Program-made: the position numbers and the translations under genes
Shown: positions 17,264 to 25,605 of the stretch, in pieces
Position numbering within the stretch: the stretch's first letter is position 1
Layout of the letters: each line of letters starts with the position of its first letter
Assembly (NCBI RefSeq): GCF_965215815.1
Contig: NZ_CBDCEO010000013.1
Location: 2,294,001 to 2,358,000 of the forward strand
Origin: Poriferisodalis sp965215815
GTDB taxonomy: Bacteria; Actinomycetota; Acidimicrobiia; Acidimicrobiales; Poriferisodalaceae
Direction: 5' to 3'
DNA: 64,000 nucleotides
Notes under the pieces: generated by a model
What the model was told of the DNA's origin: nothing
The model's input: only the letters and a program-made list of their open reading frames with translations
Databases searched by the model: none

Positions 17264-18328
17264 ATGGCTGCAGACGGCCCAATGGCCTCGGGCGTGCCGG
17301 ACCCGCTTGACGGGCTCGACATCGCCCCATCGGTACTGGAGTTGATAGGCCGCACTCCGATGGTCCGGCTCGGCCGGGTCGCGCCGAACATCATGACGCC
17401 GGTTGTGGCGAAGCTCGAGACCACCAACCCCGGCGGATCGGTCAAGGACCGTGCTGCGGTCGCCATGATTGACGCGGCCGAGGCTGATGGGACGCTGCAG
17501 CCGGGCGACATCATCGTTGAGCCCACCTCGGGAAACACCGGCGTGGGATTGGCTGTGGTTGCGGCCCAGCGCCGTTATCGATGCATCTTTGTCTGCACCG
17601 ACAAGGTGGCACCGGAGAAGGTGGCGCTGTTGCAGGCCTATGGCGCTGAGGTGGTGGTGTGTCCGATCGCCGTTGCGCCGGAAGACCCTCGTTCGTACTA
17701 CTCCACTGCGGCGAGGCTTCGATCCGAGACGCCCGGGGCCTTCTCGCCGGATCAATATTCCAACCAGAACAATCCGCGCGCCCACTACGAGACCACCGGA
17801 CCTGAGATCTGGGACCAGACTGGCGGGCGGGTCACCCACTTCGTGGCCGGTGCTGGCACGGGCGGCACGGTCAGCGGCGTCGGGCGTTACCTCAAGGAAC
17901 AGAATCCGGCGATTCAGGTCGTCGTGGCCGATCCGCCACAGTCGGTGTACGCAGGCGGCGACGGCAGCACCTATCTCGTCGAGGGGATCGGCGAGGACTT
18001 CTGGCCGACCACCTACGACGCCAGCATCGTCGACCGGGTGATTCCCGTCACTGACGCCGAGTCATTCGCCATGGCGCGCCACGTCACCCGCACCGAAGGT
18101 CTGCTCATCGGCGGCTCCGGAGGCACCGCGATCACGGGTGCTGTACGGGTCGCCGCCGAGTTGGACGCGGCCGGCCGGGCGGCAGATTCCCTCGTGGTGA
18201 CCCTCATTCCCGATTCCGGTCGCGGCTATCTCAGCCGGGTCTTCGACGACGAATGGCTGGCGGAACGGGGACTGCCGGTCGACGGCCCACTGCCCGCGTC
18301 TGCGGGCGATTGCACGGAGCCTGGGTAG
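17264..18328 (+). CDS. Cystathionine beta-synthase (PLP-dependent), without regulatory CBS domains
   Basis: 354-aa fold-type II PLP enzyme that condenses serine (or O-acetylserine) with homocysteine (or sulfide). The PLP lysine is in NPGGSVKDRAA (about residue 57), the Asn-binding loop is EPTSGNTGVGLA, and the phosphate loop is GAGTGGTVSG. YSNQNNPRAHYETTGPEIW is typical of cystathionine beta-synthase/cysteine synthase. The tail is too short for CBS-pair domains. TAGGCT lies nine bases before the ATG. The stop overlaps the GTG of the following gene (TAGTG), so the two are one transsulfuration operon. Confidence 0.9.
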   Translation: MAADGPMASGVPDPLDGLDIAPSVLELIGRTPMVRLGRVAPNIMTPVVAKLETTNPGGSVKDRAAVAMIDAAEADGTLQPGDIIVEPTSGNTGVGLAVVAAQRRYRCIFVCTDKVAPEKVALLQAYGAEVVVCPIAVAPEDPRSYYSTAARLRSETPGAFSPDQYSNQNNPRAHYETTGPEIWDQTGGRVTHFVAGAGTGGTVSGVGRYLKEQNPAIQVVVADPPQSVYAGGDGSTYLVEGIGEDFWPTTYDASIVDRVIPVTDAESFAMARHVTRTEGLLIGGSGGTAITGAVRVAAELDAAGRAADSLVVTLIPDSGRGYLSRVFDDEWLAERGLPVDGPLPASAGDCTEPG

Positions 18329-19683
18329 TGCTGGGCGGCGATCCGCAGCTGTCTGGCTTCGAAGACCCAGACGACTACGGCTTTGAGACGCGCGCCATTC
18401 GAGCTGGCCAGCCTCACGACCCCTACACCGGAGCGGTGGTCACGCCCATCTCGCTGGCAACCACCTTTGCCCAGGAGGCCGTCGGGCAGCCTCGCCACGG
18501 TTACGAGTACGGCCGCACCGGGAACCCGACACGGCACGCCTACCAGGTATGTGTGGCGTCGCTCGAGGGCGCGCAGCACGGCTTCGCGTTCGCCAGCGGT
18601 CTCGCGGCCGAGGATGCACTGCTTCGAGTCCTGCGCCCAGGGGACAGCCTGCTGCTGGGCGACGACGCCTACGGCGGCACCTTGCGGCTCATCGACAAGG
18701 TGTTCGGCAATGCCGGTGTCACCTTCGCTGCCGCCGATCTCACCGCTCCCGACAAGATCCGAGATGCTTGGACGCCACAGACGCGCATGGTGTGGCTGGA
18801 GACGCCGACCAATCCCTTGCTCACGGTGTTCGACATCGAAGCCATCTGCGCCGTCACCCACGACTTGGGCGGCATCGTCGTGGTGGACAACACGTTCGCT
18901 ACGCCGTACCTGCAACAGCCCCTCGCACTTGGTGCGGATGCCGTGGTGCACTCAGCCACCAAATACCTCGGCGGCCACAGCGACGTCGTGGGCGGTTTCG
19001 TAGCCACCAACGACGACGCCATGGCCGAACACCTCGTGTTCACCCAGAACGCGGTCGGGGCCGTGCCGAGCCCCTTTGACTGCTACCTGACGCTGCGAGG
19101 CGTCAAGACGCTCGGAGTGCGAATGGACCGCCACTGCGCGAGCGCAGAGGCAGTGGTCGACCTGCTCGCCGGACACCCGGCGGTGCGCTCCGTGCTGTAT
19201 CCGGGTCTCGACGACCACACCGGCCATGACATCGCGAGCCGGCAGATGAGCGGCTTTGGCGGCATGGTGTCGTTCCGGATGCACGGCGGTCGGGCTGCCG
19301 CAGAGCAGGTCGTGGCCGCGACCAAAGTGTTCACGCTTGCCGAATCGCTGGGCGCGGTGGAGTCGCTGATCGAGCATCCCGGTGCAATGACACATGCATC
19401 CGCCGCGGGCTCGGCACTTCGGCACTTGAGGTGCCGGACGACCTCGTTCGCCTGTCCGTCGGTCTCGAGACCATCTCGGACTTGTTGGACGACCTCGGTG
19501 CAGCCCTCGACGTTGCGTCGAACGTTGCCGCCTGAGCAGGCGGGTCGCCAGACGCTCCAGCCTCAGCTCAGAACCCCCGTGTGTGCGGGGTGTCTCCGCA
19601 ATGATGTGCGACTCGGCTGGTTCGGCTTCAATACCGGTTCGGCCCTGGCGGCCAACGGCGAGGCCGCGTACCAGCTGAGCTAG
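18328..19683 (+). CDS. metB: Cystathionine gamma-synthase/lyase, frameshifted near the C-terminus
   Basis: Cys/Met metabolism PLP enzyme. ETRAIRAGQPHDPYTGAVV, GRTGNPTRHA, and the PLP lysine in HSATKYLGGHSD are intact. GTG start overlaps the upstream stop. At 19411-19426 the octamer TCGGCACT is present twice in tandem. Removing one copy restores the normal ending: LEVPDDLVRLSVGLE up to the TGA at 19533-19535, a 399-aa protein of standard length. As the sequence stands, the frame after residue about 361 is unrelated and the conserved RLSVG Arg that binds the substrate carboxylate is lost. Either a real recent mutation or an assembly artefact; gamma-synthase and gamma-lyase cannot be told apart. 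Confidence 0.85.
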   Translation: MLGGDPQLSGFEDPDDYGFETRAIRAGQPHDPYTGAVVTPISLATTFAQEAVGQPRHGYEYGRTGNPTRHAYQVCVASLEGAQHGFAFASGLAAEDALLRVLRPGDSLLLGDDAYGGTLRLIDKVFGNAGVTFAAADLTAPDKIRDAWTPQTRMVWLETPTNPLLTVFDIEAICAVTHDLGGIVVVDNTFATPYLQQPLALGADAVVHSATKYLGGHSDVVGGFVATNDDAMAEHLVFTQNAVGAVPSPFDCYLTLRGVKTLGVRMDRHCASAEAVVDLLAGHPAVRSVLYPGLDDHTGHDIASRQMSGFGGMVSFRMHGGRAAAEQVVAATKVFTLAESLGAVESLIEHPGAMTHASAAGSALRHLRCRTTSFACPSVSRPSRTCWTTSVQPSTLRRTLPPEQAGRQTLQPQLRTPVCAGCLRNDVRLGWFGFNTGSALAANGEAAYQLS

Positions 19684-19758
19684 TTGCCATTGCGCGACGT
19701 TCGAGCACTGCTCGCGCAACGCGGCCGGTCCTCACGCCGACGACGGCTCCGTGGGGGA

Positions 19759-19770
19759 TAGCTTGCCGCC
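19759..19770 (+). promoter_or_regulatory. Leaderless-type -10 box of the histidine phosphatase gene
   Basis: TAGCTT at 19759-19764, then GCCGCC, then the GTG start at 19771. No ribosome-binding site is present, so the start codon probably lies at the mRNA 5' end. Confidence 0.5.
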
Positions 19771-20484
19771 GTGACCCCAACTGAAGATGATCTTGCGGCC
19801 TCTGATACTGAGGTCAGGCAGTTTGAGCAGCAGCGGTGGCAGCGCCCGCCGGGTGCTACCGAGATCCTGCTGGTGCGTCACGGTGCGTCCCAAGCGTTCG
19901 TGCCCGGCGAGCCTTTCCCCATGCTGGGCGCTCAGGGCAACCCTGCGCTCGCCCCCCAGGGGCATGTACAGGCGGCGGCAGTAGCCCGCCGGCTGGCTTC
20001 CGAGCCGATCGACGCGCTGTTCGTGTCGTCGTTGCGGCGCACGCAGCAGACCTTCGAGCCCCTCGCAGAGCGACTGGGTCTGACGCCAGCGATCGAGCCC
20101 GACCTGCGCGAGGTGGCGCTGGGAGAGTGGGACGGCGGGAGGATCCGGCAGTTCGCTGCAGAGAATCACCCCCTCTATGTGCAGTTGCACATCGAGCGCC
20201 GCTGGGATGTCATTCCCGGAGCCGAGACCAACGAGCAGCTCATCGGCCGGTGCATGGGTGCCCTTGAACGCATCGCCGAAGCGCACCCCGATCAACTGAT
20301 CGCTGCCTGCGTGCACGGCGGAGTCATCGGGGCCGTATTGGCGCACATCGTCGGGTCCACGCCGTTCTCGTTCGGCGGCTCCGACAACTGCTCGATCACC
20401 CAGGTGGTGCGCTGCGACGGCGAATGGGTGCTGCGCCGTTTCAACGACTGCTCACACCTCGACGATTACCTGCACCACGGCTGA
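19771..20484 (+). CDS. Histidine phosphatase family protein (phosphoglycerate mutase-like)
   Basis: 237-aa branch 1 histidine phosphatase. The phosphorylated His is in EILLVRHGAS (about residue 36); SSLRRTQQT carries the second Arg, E in LREVALGEW is the general acid, and ACVHGGVIGAV carries the second His. It starts with a polar 25-residue leader, then the catalytic core. Substrate is unknown: members include phosphoglycerate mutase, alpha-ribazole and sugar phosphatases. It converges on the M18 aminopeptidase. Confidence 0.9.
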   Translation: MTPTEDDLAASDTEVRQFEQQRWQRPPGATEILLVRHGASQAFVPGEPFPMLGAQGNPALAPQGHVQAAAVARRLASEPIDALFVSSLRRTQQTFEPLAERLGLTPAIEPDLREVALGEWDGGRIRQFAAENHPLYVQLHIERRWDVIPGAETNEQLIGRCMGALERIAEAHPDQLIAACVHGGVIGAVLAHIVGSTPFSFGGSDNCSITQVVRCDGEWVLRRFNDCSHLDDYLHHG

Positions 20485-20507
20485 GCCCCGGCCCGGCGCA
20501 CATCGTT

Positions 20508-20532
20508 CGGCCGCGGCACCGCTTTGCGGCCG
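20508..20532. terminator. Possible bidirectional terminator hairpin
   Basis: CGGCCGC (20508-20514) and GCGGCCG (20526-20532) form a perfect 7-bp stem with an 11-nt loop, in the 51-bp gap between two convergent genes. No U-run on either side. Confidence 0.4.
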
Positions 20533-20535
20533 CCC

Positions 20536-21819
20536 TCAGCTGTCGGTGAGGAAGGCGCCCAGCGCCGCAGTCAGCAGAGCGGGGTCTTCGCTGCCGCCAA
20601 GCTCCCGGGCCGAGTGCATGGACAGCTGTGGCGAACCCACGTCGACGACGCTCATGCCCAGCCGGGAGGCCGTGATCGGCCCGATGGTGGAGCCACAGGG
20701 CAGGTTGCCGTGGTGGGAATAGGCCTGGTGCGGCACGCCAGCGGAGTTGCATGCGGATACGAAGCGGGCGCTGGTCCTCGCATCGGTGGCGTAGCGGACG
20801 TTGACGTTGGTCTTGATGACCGGTCCGCCGTTCAGCATCGGCAGGTGCCCGGGTTCGTGGCGCTCGGGATAGTTCGGATGCACTGCGTGGGCCCCGTCTG
20901 CTGAAACGCACAACGAGCGAGCCACCGCCCGCAGATACTGCTCGCGGTCGGCACCGAGGCTTCGAGCAATGCGTTCGAGAGCGTCAGCCAGGATCGGGCT
21001 GCCGGCTCCGGTGGCAGAGTCGCTGCCGATCTCCTCATGGTCGAACAGCACGATGACTGCTGCGGTGTCGTCAGGCGGAGCGTCGAGCCCGACCAAGGCC
21101 TCGACCGCGGCGTGACATGACGCCAGGTTGTCAATGCGAGCGGCGGCGTACATCTCGCCGTCGCGCCCGAGTCGCGCTGGCGGGCAGAGGTCGTGCGCCA
21201 TGACATCCCACGCCAGCACAGCGTCGGGCTCGACGTCGAGCTCACCGGCGAGGAACTGCCGGAAGCCTTCGGGAGTCGGTTGCCCAAGTCCCCACACCGG
21301 GGTCATGTGCTGCTGGCGGTCCAGTTTGAGGCCATCGTTCACCTCGCGATCGAGGTGAATGGCGAGCTGTGCGACACGCAACAGCGGCCTGTCGCACCGC
21401 CACAGCACTATCGCTGGGCCGTCGGCCGTCCCGTCTTGCACGACGACCCGGCCCGACAGGCCGAGGTCGCGGTCCAGCCAGGAGTTGAGCAGCACACCGC
21501 CGTAGACCTCCACGCCGAGCTGGCGGTAGCCGTGAGTGCCGGTGTCCGGTTGCGGGCGCAGGCGCAGGTTGGGGCTGTCGGCGTGAGCGCCGATCACGCT
21601 GAAGCGCAGCCGGTCGGGGTCGACACGAGCACCGGCTCGCGCAGCGATCAAGCTGCCGCCGTCGCGAACAGCGAAACCGCGCACTGCGTCGAGCTCGTTC
21701 CACCCTTCGCTGCGTTCGGTTTCGGCGAAGCCCGCGGCGGTCAACCGATCCACGGCTGCCGCAGCTGCGTGGTACGGCGACGGCGATGCCTCGATGAACT
21801 CGAACAGCTGGTCGAGCAT
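20536..21819 (-). CDS. apeB: M18 family aminopeptidase
   Basis: 427-aa dinuclear zinc aminopeptidase (aspartyl aminopeptidase/ApeB type) that removes N-terminal acidic or neutral residues from peptides in the cytoplasm. Metal ligands are visible in VIGAHADSPNLRLRP (His, Asp), in FDHEEIGSDSATGAGSP (Asp, catalytic Glu pair), and His in QAYSHHGNLPCGSTIGP near the C-terminus. Length equals that of the family. Downstream on the same strand of the LLM oxidoreductase? No: that gene lies further right and reads in the same direction, ending 8 bp before this start, so both may share a transcript. Confidence 0.93.
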   Translation of the reverse strand: MLDQLFEFIEASPSPYHAAAAAVDRLTAAGFAETERSEGWNELDAVRGFAVRDGGSLIAARAGARVDPDRLRFSVIGAHADSPNLRLRPQPDTGTHGYRQLGVEVYGGVLLNSWLDRDLGLSGRVVVQDGTADGPAIVLWRCDRPLLRVAQLAIHLDREVNDGLKLDRQQHMTPVWGLGQPTPEGFRQFLAGELDVEPDAVLAWDVMAHDLCPPARLGRDGEMYAAARIDNLASCHAAVEALVGLDAPPDDTAAVIVLFDHEEIGSDSATGAGSPILADALERIARSLGADREQYLRAVARSLCVSADGAHAVHPNYPERHEPGHLPMLNGGPVIKTNVNVRYATDARTSARFVSACNSAGVPHQAYSHHGNLPCGSTIGPITASRLGMSVVDVGSPQLSMHSARELGGSEDPALLTAALGAFLTDS

Positions 21820-21826
21820 GTGTGTT

Positions 21827-22675
21827 CTAGGCGTCGGCGTATGCCGTGATGACGTCCCGGCTGAAGTCGTCGAACTTCGAGCGGGACATCGGGTAGGTGA
21901 CGAGGCGGGTGATGCCGGCTGCGGCCGCCCGCTCGATGTACTCCGGCGTTGCGGGCCCCTGTGTCATGAAGTCGATCTGGGAAGGGTCGCGTCCAACCCG
22001 CTCGGCACATCGCTTCGCATGCTCATAGAGCGCTGTCATCTCGTCGAAATCGCCGGACACCGGGAAGAAGGCGTCGCCGTACTCGCCGGCCCTGCGAGCG
22101 GCCCGCTTGCTGTCGCCGCCGACGACGATCGGTACCGATCCCGTCGGCTGCGGACGGCAGTACACGCGGTCGAATGAAACGTGCTTGCCCTCGTACGAGC
22201 ACACCTCGTCATGCCACAGCGACCGGTACGCCGCCAGGTAGTCGTCGGTGATGTCCCCACGGTCGTCGAAGGAGACGCCCAGTGCATCGAATTCTTCGGC
22301 CAGCCAGCCGGCACCGATCCCGAGCATCACCCGTCCACCCGACAGGCGGTCCAGCGTCGCGATCGCCTTGGCGGTCACCACGGGGTTCCGCTGGGGGACG
22401 ATGAGGATCCCGGTGCCGAGCTTGATCTCCGACGTCGCTGCTGCCGCAAAGGCCATCCAGATGAGCGGGTCGGGAATGTCGATGTCGTCCCGCTTTCCGG
22501 GCATCTTGCCGTCTTCGGAATACGGGTACGGCGACGCATAACCCTCGGGCACCACCACGTGCTCCACGGTCCACAGCGACTCGAAACCAGCCGCCTCGGC
22601 AGCTTGTGCGTATGCGATCGCGCCCCCGCCCTCGACCTGCGGCCCCGTGTTGGCAAGCGTCATCCCGAACTTCAC
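21827..22675 (-). CDS. LLM class F420-dependent oxidoreductase
   Basis: 282-aa luciferase-like TIM-barrel oxidoreductase of the F420 type. KFGMTLANTG at the N-terminus, GTGILIVPQRNPVVTAKAIATLDRLSGGRVMLGIGAGW (split in the family into two motifs) and VPIVVGGDSKRAARRAG are characteristic. I set the start at GTG 22675, preceded by GAGAGGGG eight bases upstream; the frame continues further upstream but with low-complexity Cys/Arg sequence and no family match. It ends 7 bp before the aminopeptidase start. Substrate unknown. Confidence 0.9.
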   Translation of the reverse strand: MKFGMTLANTGPQVEGGGAIAYAQAAEAAGFESLWTVEHVVVPEGYASPYPYSEDGKMPGKRDDIDIPDPLIWMAFAAAATSEIKLGTGILIVPQRNPVVTAKAIATLDRLSGGRVMLGIGAGWLAEEFDALGVSFDDRGDITDDYLAAYRSLWHDEVCSYEGKHVSFDRVYCRPQPTGSVPIVVGGDSKRAARRAGEYGDAFFPVSGDFDEMTALYEHAKRCAERVGRDPSQIDFMTQGPATPEYIERAAAAGITRLVTYPMSRSKFDDFSRDVITAYADA

Positions 22676-22879
22676 TGCACACCCCTCTCGGCATTCCGCT
22701 GACGGTTGGCATCCCTGACATGCGACGCCCCGCAGCGGCCAGCGCGACCCTACTGCGGACATGTCTTCGGCTCCGGAGTTCTCGGCACATGTGGCACAGC
22801 GCTTCGCACTCGCACCGGCCAAGCCGCCATCAGCGCACCGTGCACCTTCGAAGCGCAGCACACGCATTCATTGAGGCCG

Positions 22880-22891
22880 TAATGTGCGAGA
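22880..22891 (+). promoter_or_regulatory. Leaderless-type -10 box of the first lipoprotein gene
   Basis: TAATGT at 22880-22885 followed by six bases and GTG at 22892; no ribosome-binding site. Confidence 0.55.
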
Positions 22892-23677
22892 GTGCAACGA
22901 ATCTTGGCCCCATTAGTCGTATTTGCGCTTGTCGTGGCTGCATGCGGCAGCTCCGACGACGAACCGCCCGCCACGGCCGCAGAGGCACCCGCGACCACTG
23001 CGCCGGCTGCGAACACGACGGAAGCGCCGGTCGCCGCCACAACCACGGCCGCACCCGTCGTGACTACGACGGAAGCGCCGGTCGTCACCACGACAACCGC
23101 GGCACCCATCGTCACCACCACCACTGCAGCGCCACCAGAGGAGCCTGAAACCCCCGAGGCGCCGGCGACGCCTGCTGCCGTCGAGGGCACGCTGCTCGAG
23201 AGCTCGCAGCCCGAGGGCTTGGTGAATCTCCAGAGCTCCACGAACACTCCGTTGGCCGAGATCTGTCCCGGAATCGCCACCTACGGCGAGATCCAACCGG
23301 TCGCGTATTCAGCGGCCGTATGGGCGCGCGATCTGTTGACCGGACCGTTCCTCGATGTCTGGATTGCCCGGTTCGAATCAGCCGAGGTGGCATCTGAGGC
23401 CCTCAGCGTCTACGGCGAGGGATTGATCGCCTGTGGGGAGTTCACGGAGCCGGCAACCGGCGCCTTCGGCTCGTTCAGCATTGGCACCGATCCCGCACTC
23501 GGTGACGAGTCGTTCGGAGTCGACTACAACGCCGTCGTGTCCGGATTGCCCGTCACTCGCTACGGCACGGTCGTGCGCATCGGAGATTCCATGTACAGCG
23601 CGGGCCTGGCAGCAGTGTTCGTAGAACCGGACGTTGCCGCCGTGCTGCATTCGATCAACGCCATCTTGGGCCTCTGA
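22892..23677 (+). CDS. Lipoprotein with Thr/Ala/Pro-rich linker and an uncharacterised C-terminal domain
   Basis: 261-aa predicted secreted lipoprotein. Signal peptide with lipobox VVAAC (Cys at about residue 18), then roughly 80 residues of TTTEAPV-type repeats, a typical cell-wall spacer, then a 160-residue domain starting AAVEGTLLESS. That domain is clearly homologous to the C-terminal domain of the next gene: both have EICPG/ETCPG, a GPFLDVW segment, RFESAEVA, IACGEF, and end AINAILGL. I do not recognise the domain. Function unknown; probably displayed outside the membrane. Confidence 0.85.
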   Translation: MQRILAPLVVFALVVAACGSSDDEPPATAAEAPATTAPAANTTEAPVAATTTAAPVVTTTEAPVVTTTTAAPIVTTTTAAPPEEPETPEAPATPAAVEGTLLESSQPEGLVNLQSSTNTPLAEICPGIATYGEIQPVAYSAAVWARDLLTGPFLDVWIARFESAEVASEALSVYGEGLIACGEFTEPATGAFGSFSIGTDPALGDESFGVDYNAVVSGLPVTRYGTVVRIGDSMYSAGLAAVFVEPDVAAVLHSINAILGL

Positions 23678-23782
23678 GGAAGTCGCTCGCCCCAACCAAT
23701 GCGAGGTCGGTCGGCTGCTGGCGCACCTGACGCTCAATGTGTTCAGTGCATCGATGTGTCCGTTGCATAAAGGCCAAAGCCG

Positions 23783-23794
23783 TACTGTGCAGGA
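23783..23794 (+). promoter_or_regulatory. Leaderless-type -10 box of the lipase lipoprotein gene
   Basis: TACTGT at 23783-23788, then six bases, then ATG at 23795. The two tandem lipoprotein genes therefore have separate promoters of the same kind. Confidence 0.55.
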
Positions 23795-25585
23795 ATGCAC
23801 CGCATCCTCGTTCTGTTGGTCGCCTTCACCGTCGTCGCCGCAGCTTGCAGCGACACCGACTCCGACCTTTCTTCGGAAGCGACAGCTGCTCCGACCGCGC
23901 CCGCCGCCACCGTCGCGACCAGCGAAGCGCCGGTTGCCACCGACGCGCCTGCGGTAACCACCACCGAGGCGCCGGCCGCCACAACGACTGAGGCACCGCC
24001 AGCTGCACCAGCGGCCGGCGACCTGGTGTCGGCCGAGCCGGTCGACGCCGGCGACCTTGACGGCTGGCGCATCACGTACCTGTCGACCGGTGTGGGCGGT
24101 GATCTCGTCGAGGTCAGCGGACTCGTCTTCGCCCCTGCGGGAATAGCAGCCGGCTCGCCGATTGTCACGTGGGCACACGGCACAACCGGTATGGCTGACG
24201 TGTGCGCGCCGTCGGCGACGCATCCCGCCGAATCCGGCATTCCCATGGCGATCGCCGCCGCCGGCCACATCGTGGCGGCGACGGACTACGAGGGCCTCGG
24301 CACGCCGGGAACCCATCCCTATCTGGTCGGCGAGAGCGAAGCCCGCAGCACGATCGACATCGTGCGGGCAGTGCGCCAGATGGACCTCGGCGCCGGCGAC
24401 CGCTACGTCGTCTGGGGCCTCTCCCAAGGCGGACACGCCGCGTTGTGGACAGGCCAGATAGCGCCCGCATACGCACCTGAGCTGGATCTCGCCGGAGTGG
24501 TTGCTGCCGCCCCTGCTGCCGACATCGGCGGCTTGATGGACACGGTCGGCACCACTGCGCAGGGATTCGCTGTCATGGCCGCGTTCGCCGTGGCGGCCGC
24601 GTATGACGATGTCAATCTTGAGGACTACTTCTCTGGCGCGGCCATCGATCAGATGGCAGTCATCGAGCAGGGCTGCACTGGCGAAGTCTTTGGGGCCTTC
24701 TTCGAATTCGAGGCTGATGCGATGCGCAACCCCAGCGGCTGGGACGGCATCAATCCGATCGGCCCGCTGGCTGAGGCGCTCGCTGCCAACCAGGCCGGCG
24801 GGGTGCCCATCACCGATTCGCCGGTGCTGTTCGTGCAGGGCTGGGCCGACAGCATCGTGGCACCCGAGTTGGTTCGCGCTCTGCACAGTGCCTACTGCTC
24901 ACAGGGCACCCACGCCACCCTTGAGGTGTATCCCAACGGCGGACACGTCGACACCACGCTCACGTTCCTGTCCGAGACCCTTGGCTGGGTCAGTGATCGG
25001 CTCACCGGCGCCGACGCACCGGGAGGCTGCGATTACGTCGACCCCGATCTCGCGGAGATTGACGCGGCCTTGGCAACACCCGCCGCCGTGGAGGGCACAT
25101 TGCTCGAAGGCTCAACGCCTGAGGGTCTCGACACGCTGCTGAGCGAAACCACCATGCCGGTGGCAGAGACCTGTCCCGGCACTGCGCTCTTCGGCGGGGT
25201 AGAGCCGGTCGCGTTCTCCGCCGCGACGTGGGTCCGAGACCCGACGACGGGACCCTTCCTCGACGTCTGGGCTGCCCGCTTCGAATCGGCCGAAGTGGCC
25301 GCGCAGGCCATCAAGGACTATGACGCCGAGCTGATCGCGTGCGGGGAGTTCGTCGAGCCGCGCACGACAGCGCTGGGGGCGTTCAGTCCCGGCGACACGC
25401 CGGAGGTGGGCGACGAGTCCTACGGCCACGACTACGCCGGAATTGTCGCGGGCTTCCCGGTCAACCGCTACAGCGTCACAGCGCGTGTCGGCGACACGAT
25501 CTACCACGCAGGATTTGCGGTCCTGTTCATCGATCCAGATGCCGCCGCCGTGCTGGGGGCCATTAACGCCATCCTCGGCCTCTGA
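23795..25585 (+). CDS. Secreted lipoprotein: alpha/beta-hydrolase (secretory lipase-like) fused to the uncharacterised lipoprotein domain
   Basis: 596 aa. Signal peptide with lipobox VAAAC, a short TTTEAP linker, then an alpha/beta-hydrolase of the secretory lipase type (about residues 75-400): nucleophile in WGLSQGGHAA, an acidic residue in FVQGWADSIV and His in PNGGHVDT. From about residue 430 to the end comes the same 160-residue domain as in the preceding gene. The pair looks like a duplication in which one copy gained (or lost) the hydrolase. Likely degrades extracellular lipids or esters; substrate unproven. Confidence 0.88.
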   Translation: MHRILVLLVAFTVVAAACSDTDSDLSSEATAAPTAPAATVATSEAPVATDAPAVTTTEAPAATTTEAPPAAPAAGDLVSAEPVDAGDLDGWRITYLSTGVGGDLVEVSGLVFAPAGIAAGSPIVTWAHGTTGMADVCAPSATHPAESGIPMAIAAAGHIVAATDYEGLGTPGTHPYLVGESEARSTIDIVRAVRQMDLGAGDRYVVWGLSQGGHAALWTGQIAPAYAPELDLAGVVAAAPAADIGGLMDTVGTTAQGFAVMAAFAVAAAYDDVNLEDYFSGAAIDQMAVIEQGCTGEVFGAFFEFEADAMRNPSGWDGINPIGPLAEALAANQAGGVPITDSPVLFVQGWADSIVAPELVRALHSAYCSQGTHATLEVYPNGGHVDTTLTFLSETLGWVSDRLTGADAPGGCDYVDPDLAEIDAALATPAAVEGTLLEGSTPEGLDTLLSETTMPVAETCPGTALFGGVEPVAFSAATWVRDPTTGPFLDVWAARFESAEVAAQAIKDYDAELIACGEFVEPRTTALGAFSPGDTPEVGDESYGHDYAGIVAGFPVNRYSVTARVGDTIYHAGFAVLFIDPDAAAVLGAINAILGL

Positions 25586-25605
25586 ATGGACTATTCGTTG
25601 TAGCT

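Noticed and set aside
17264..19683. Reading the frame change in the gamma-synthase gene as programmed frameshifting
   Set aside because: There is no slippery heptamer or downstream structure; an exact octamer duplication explains the shift.
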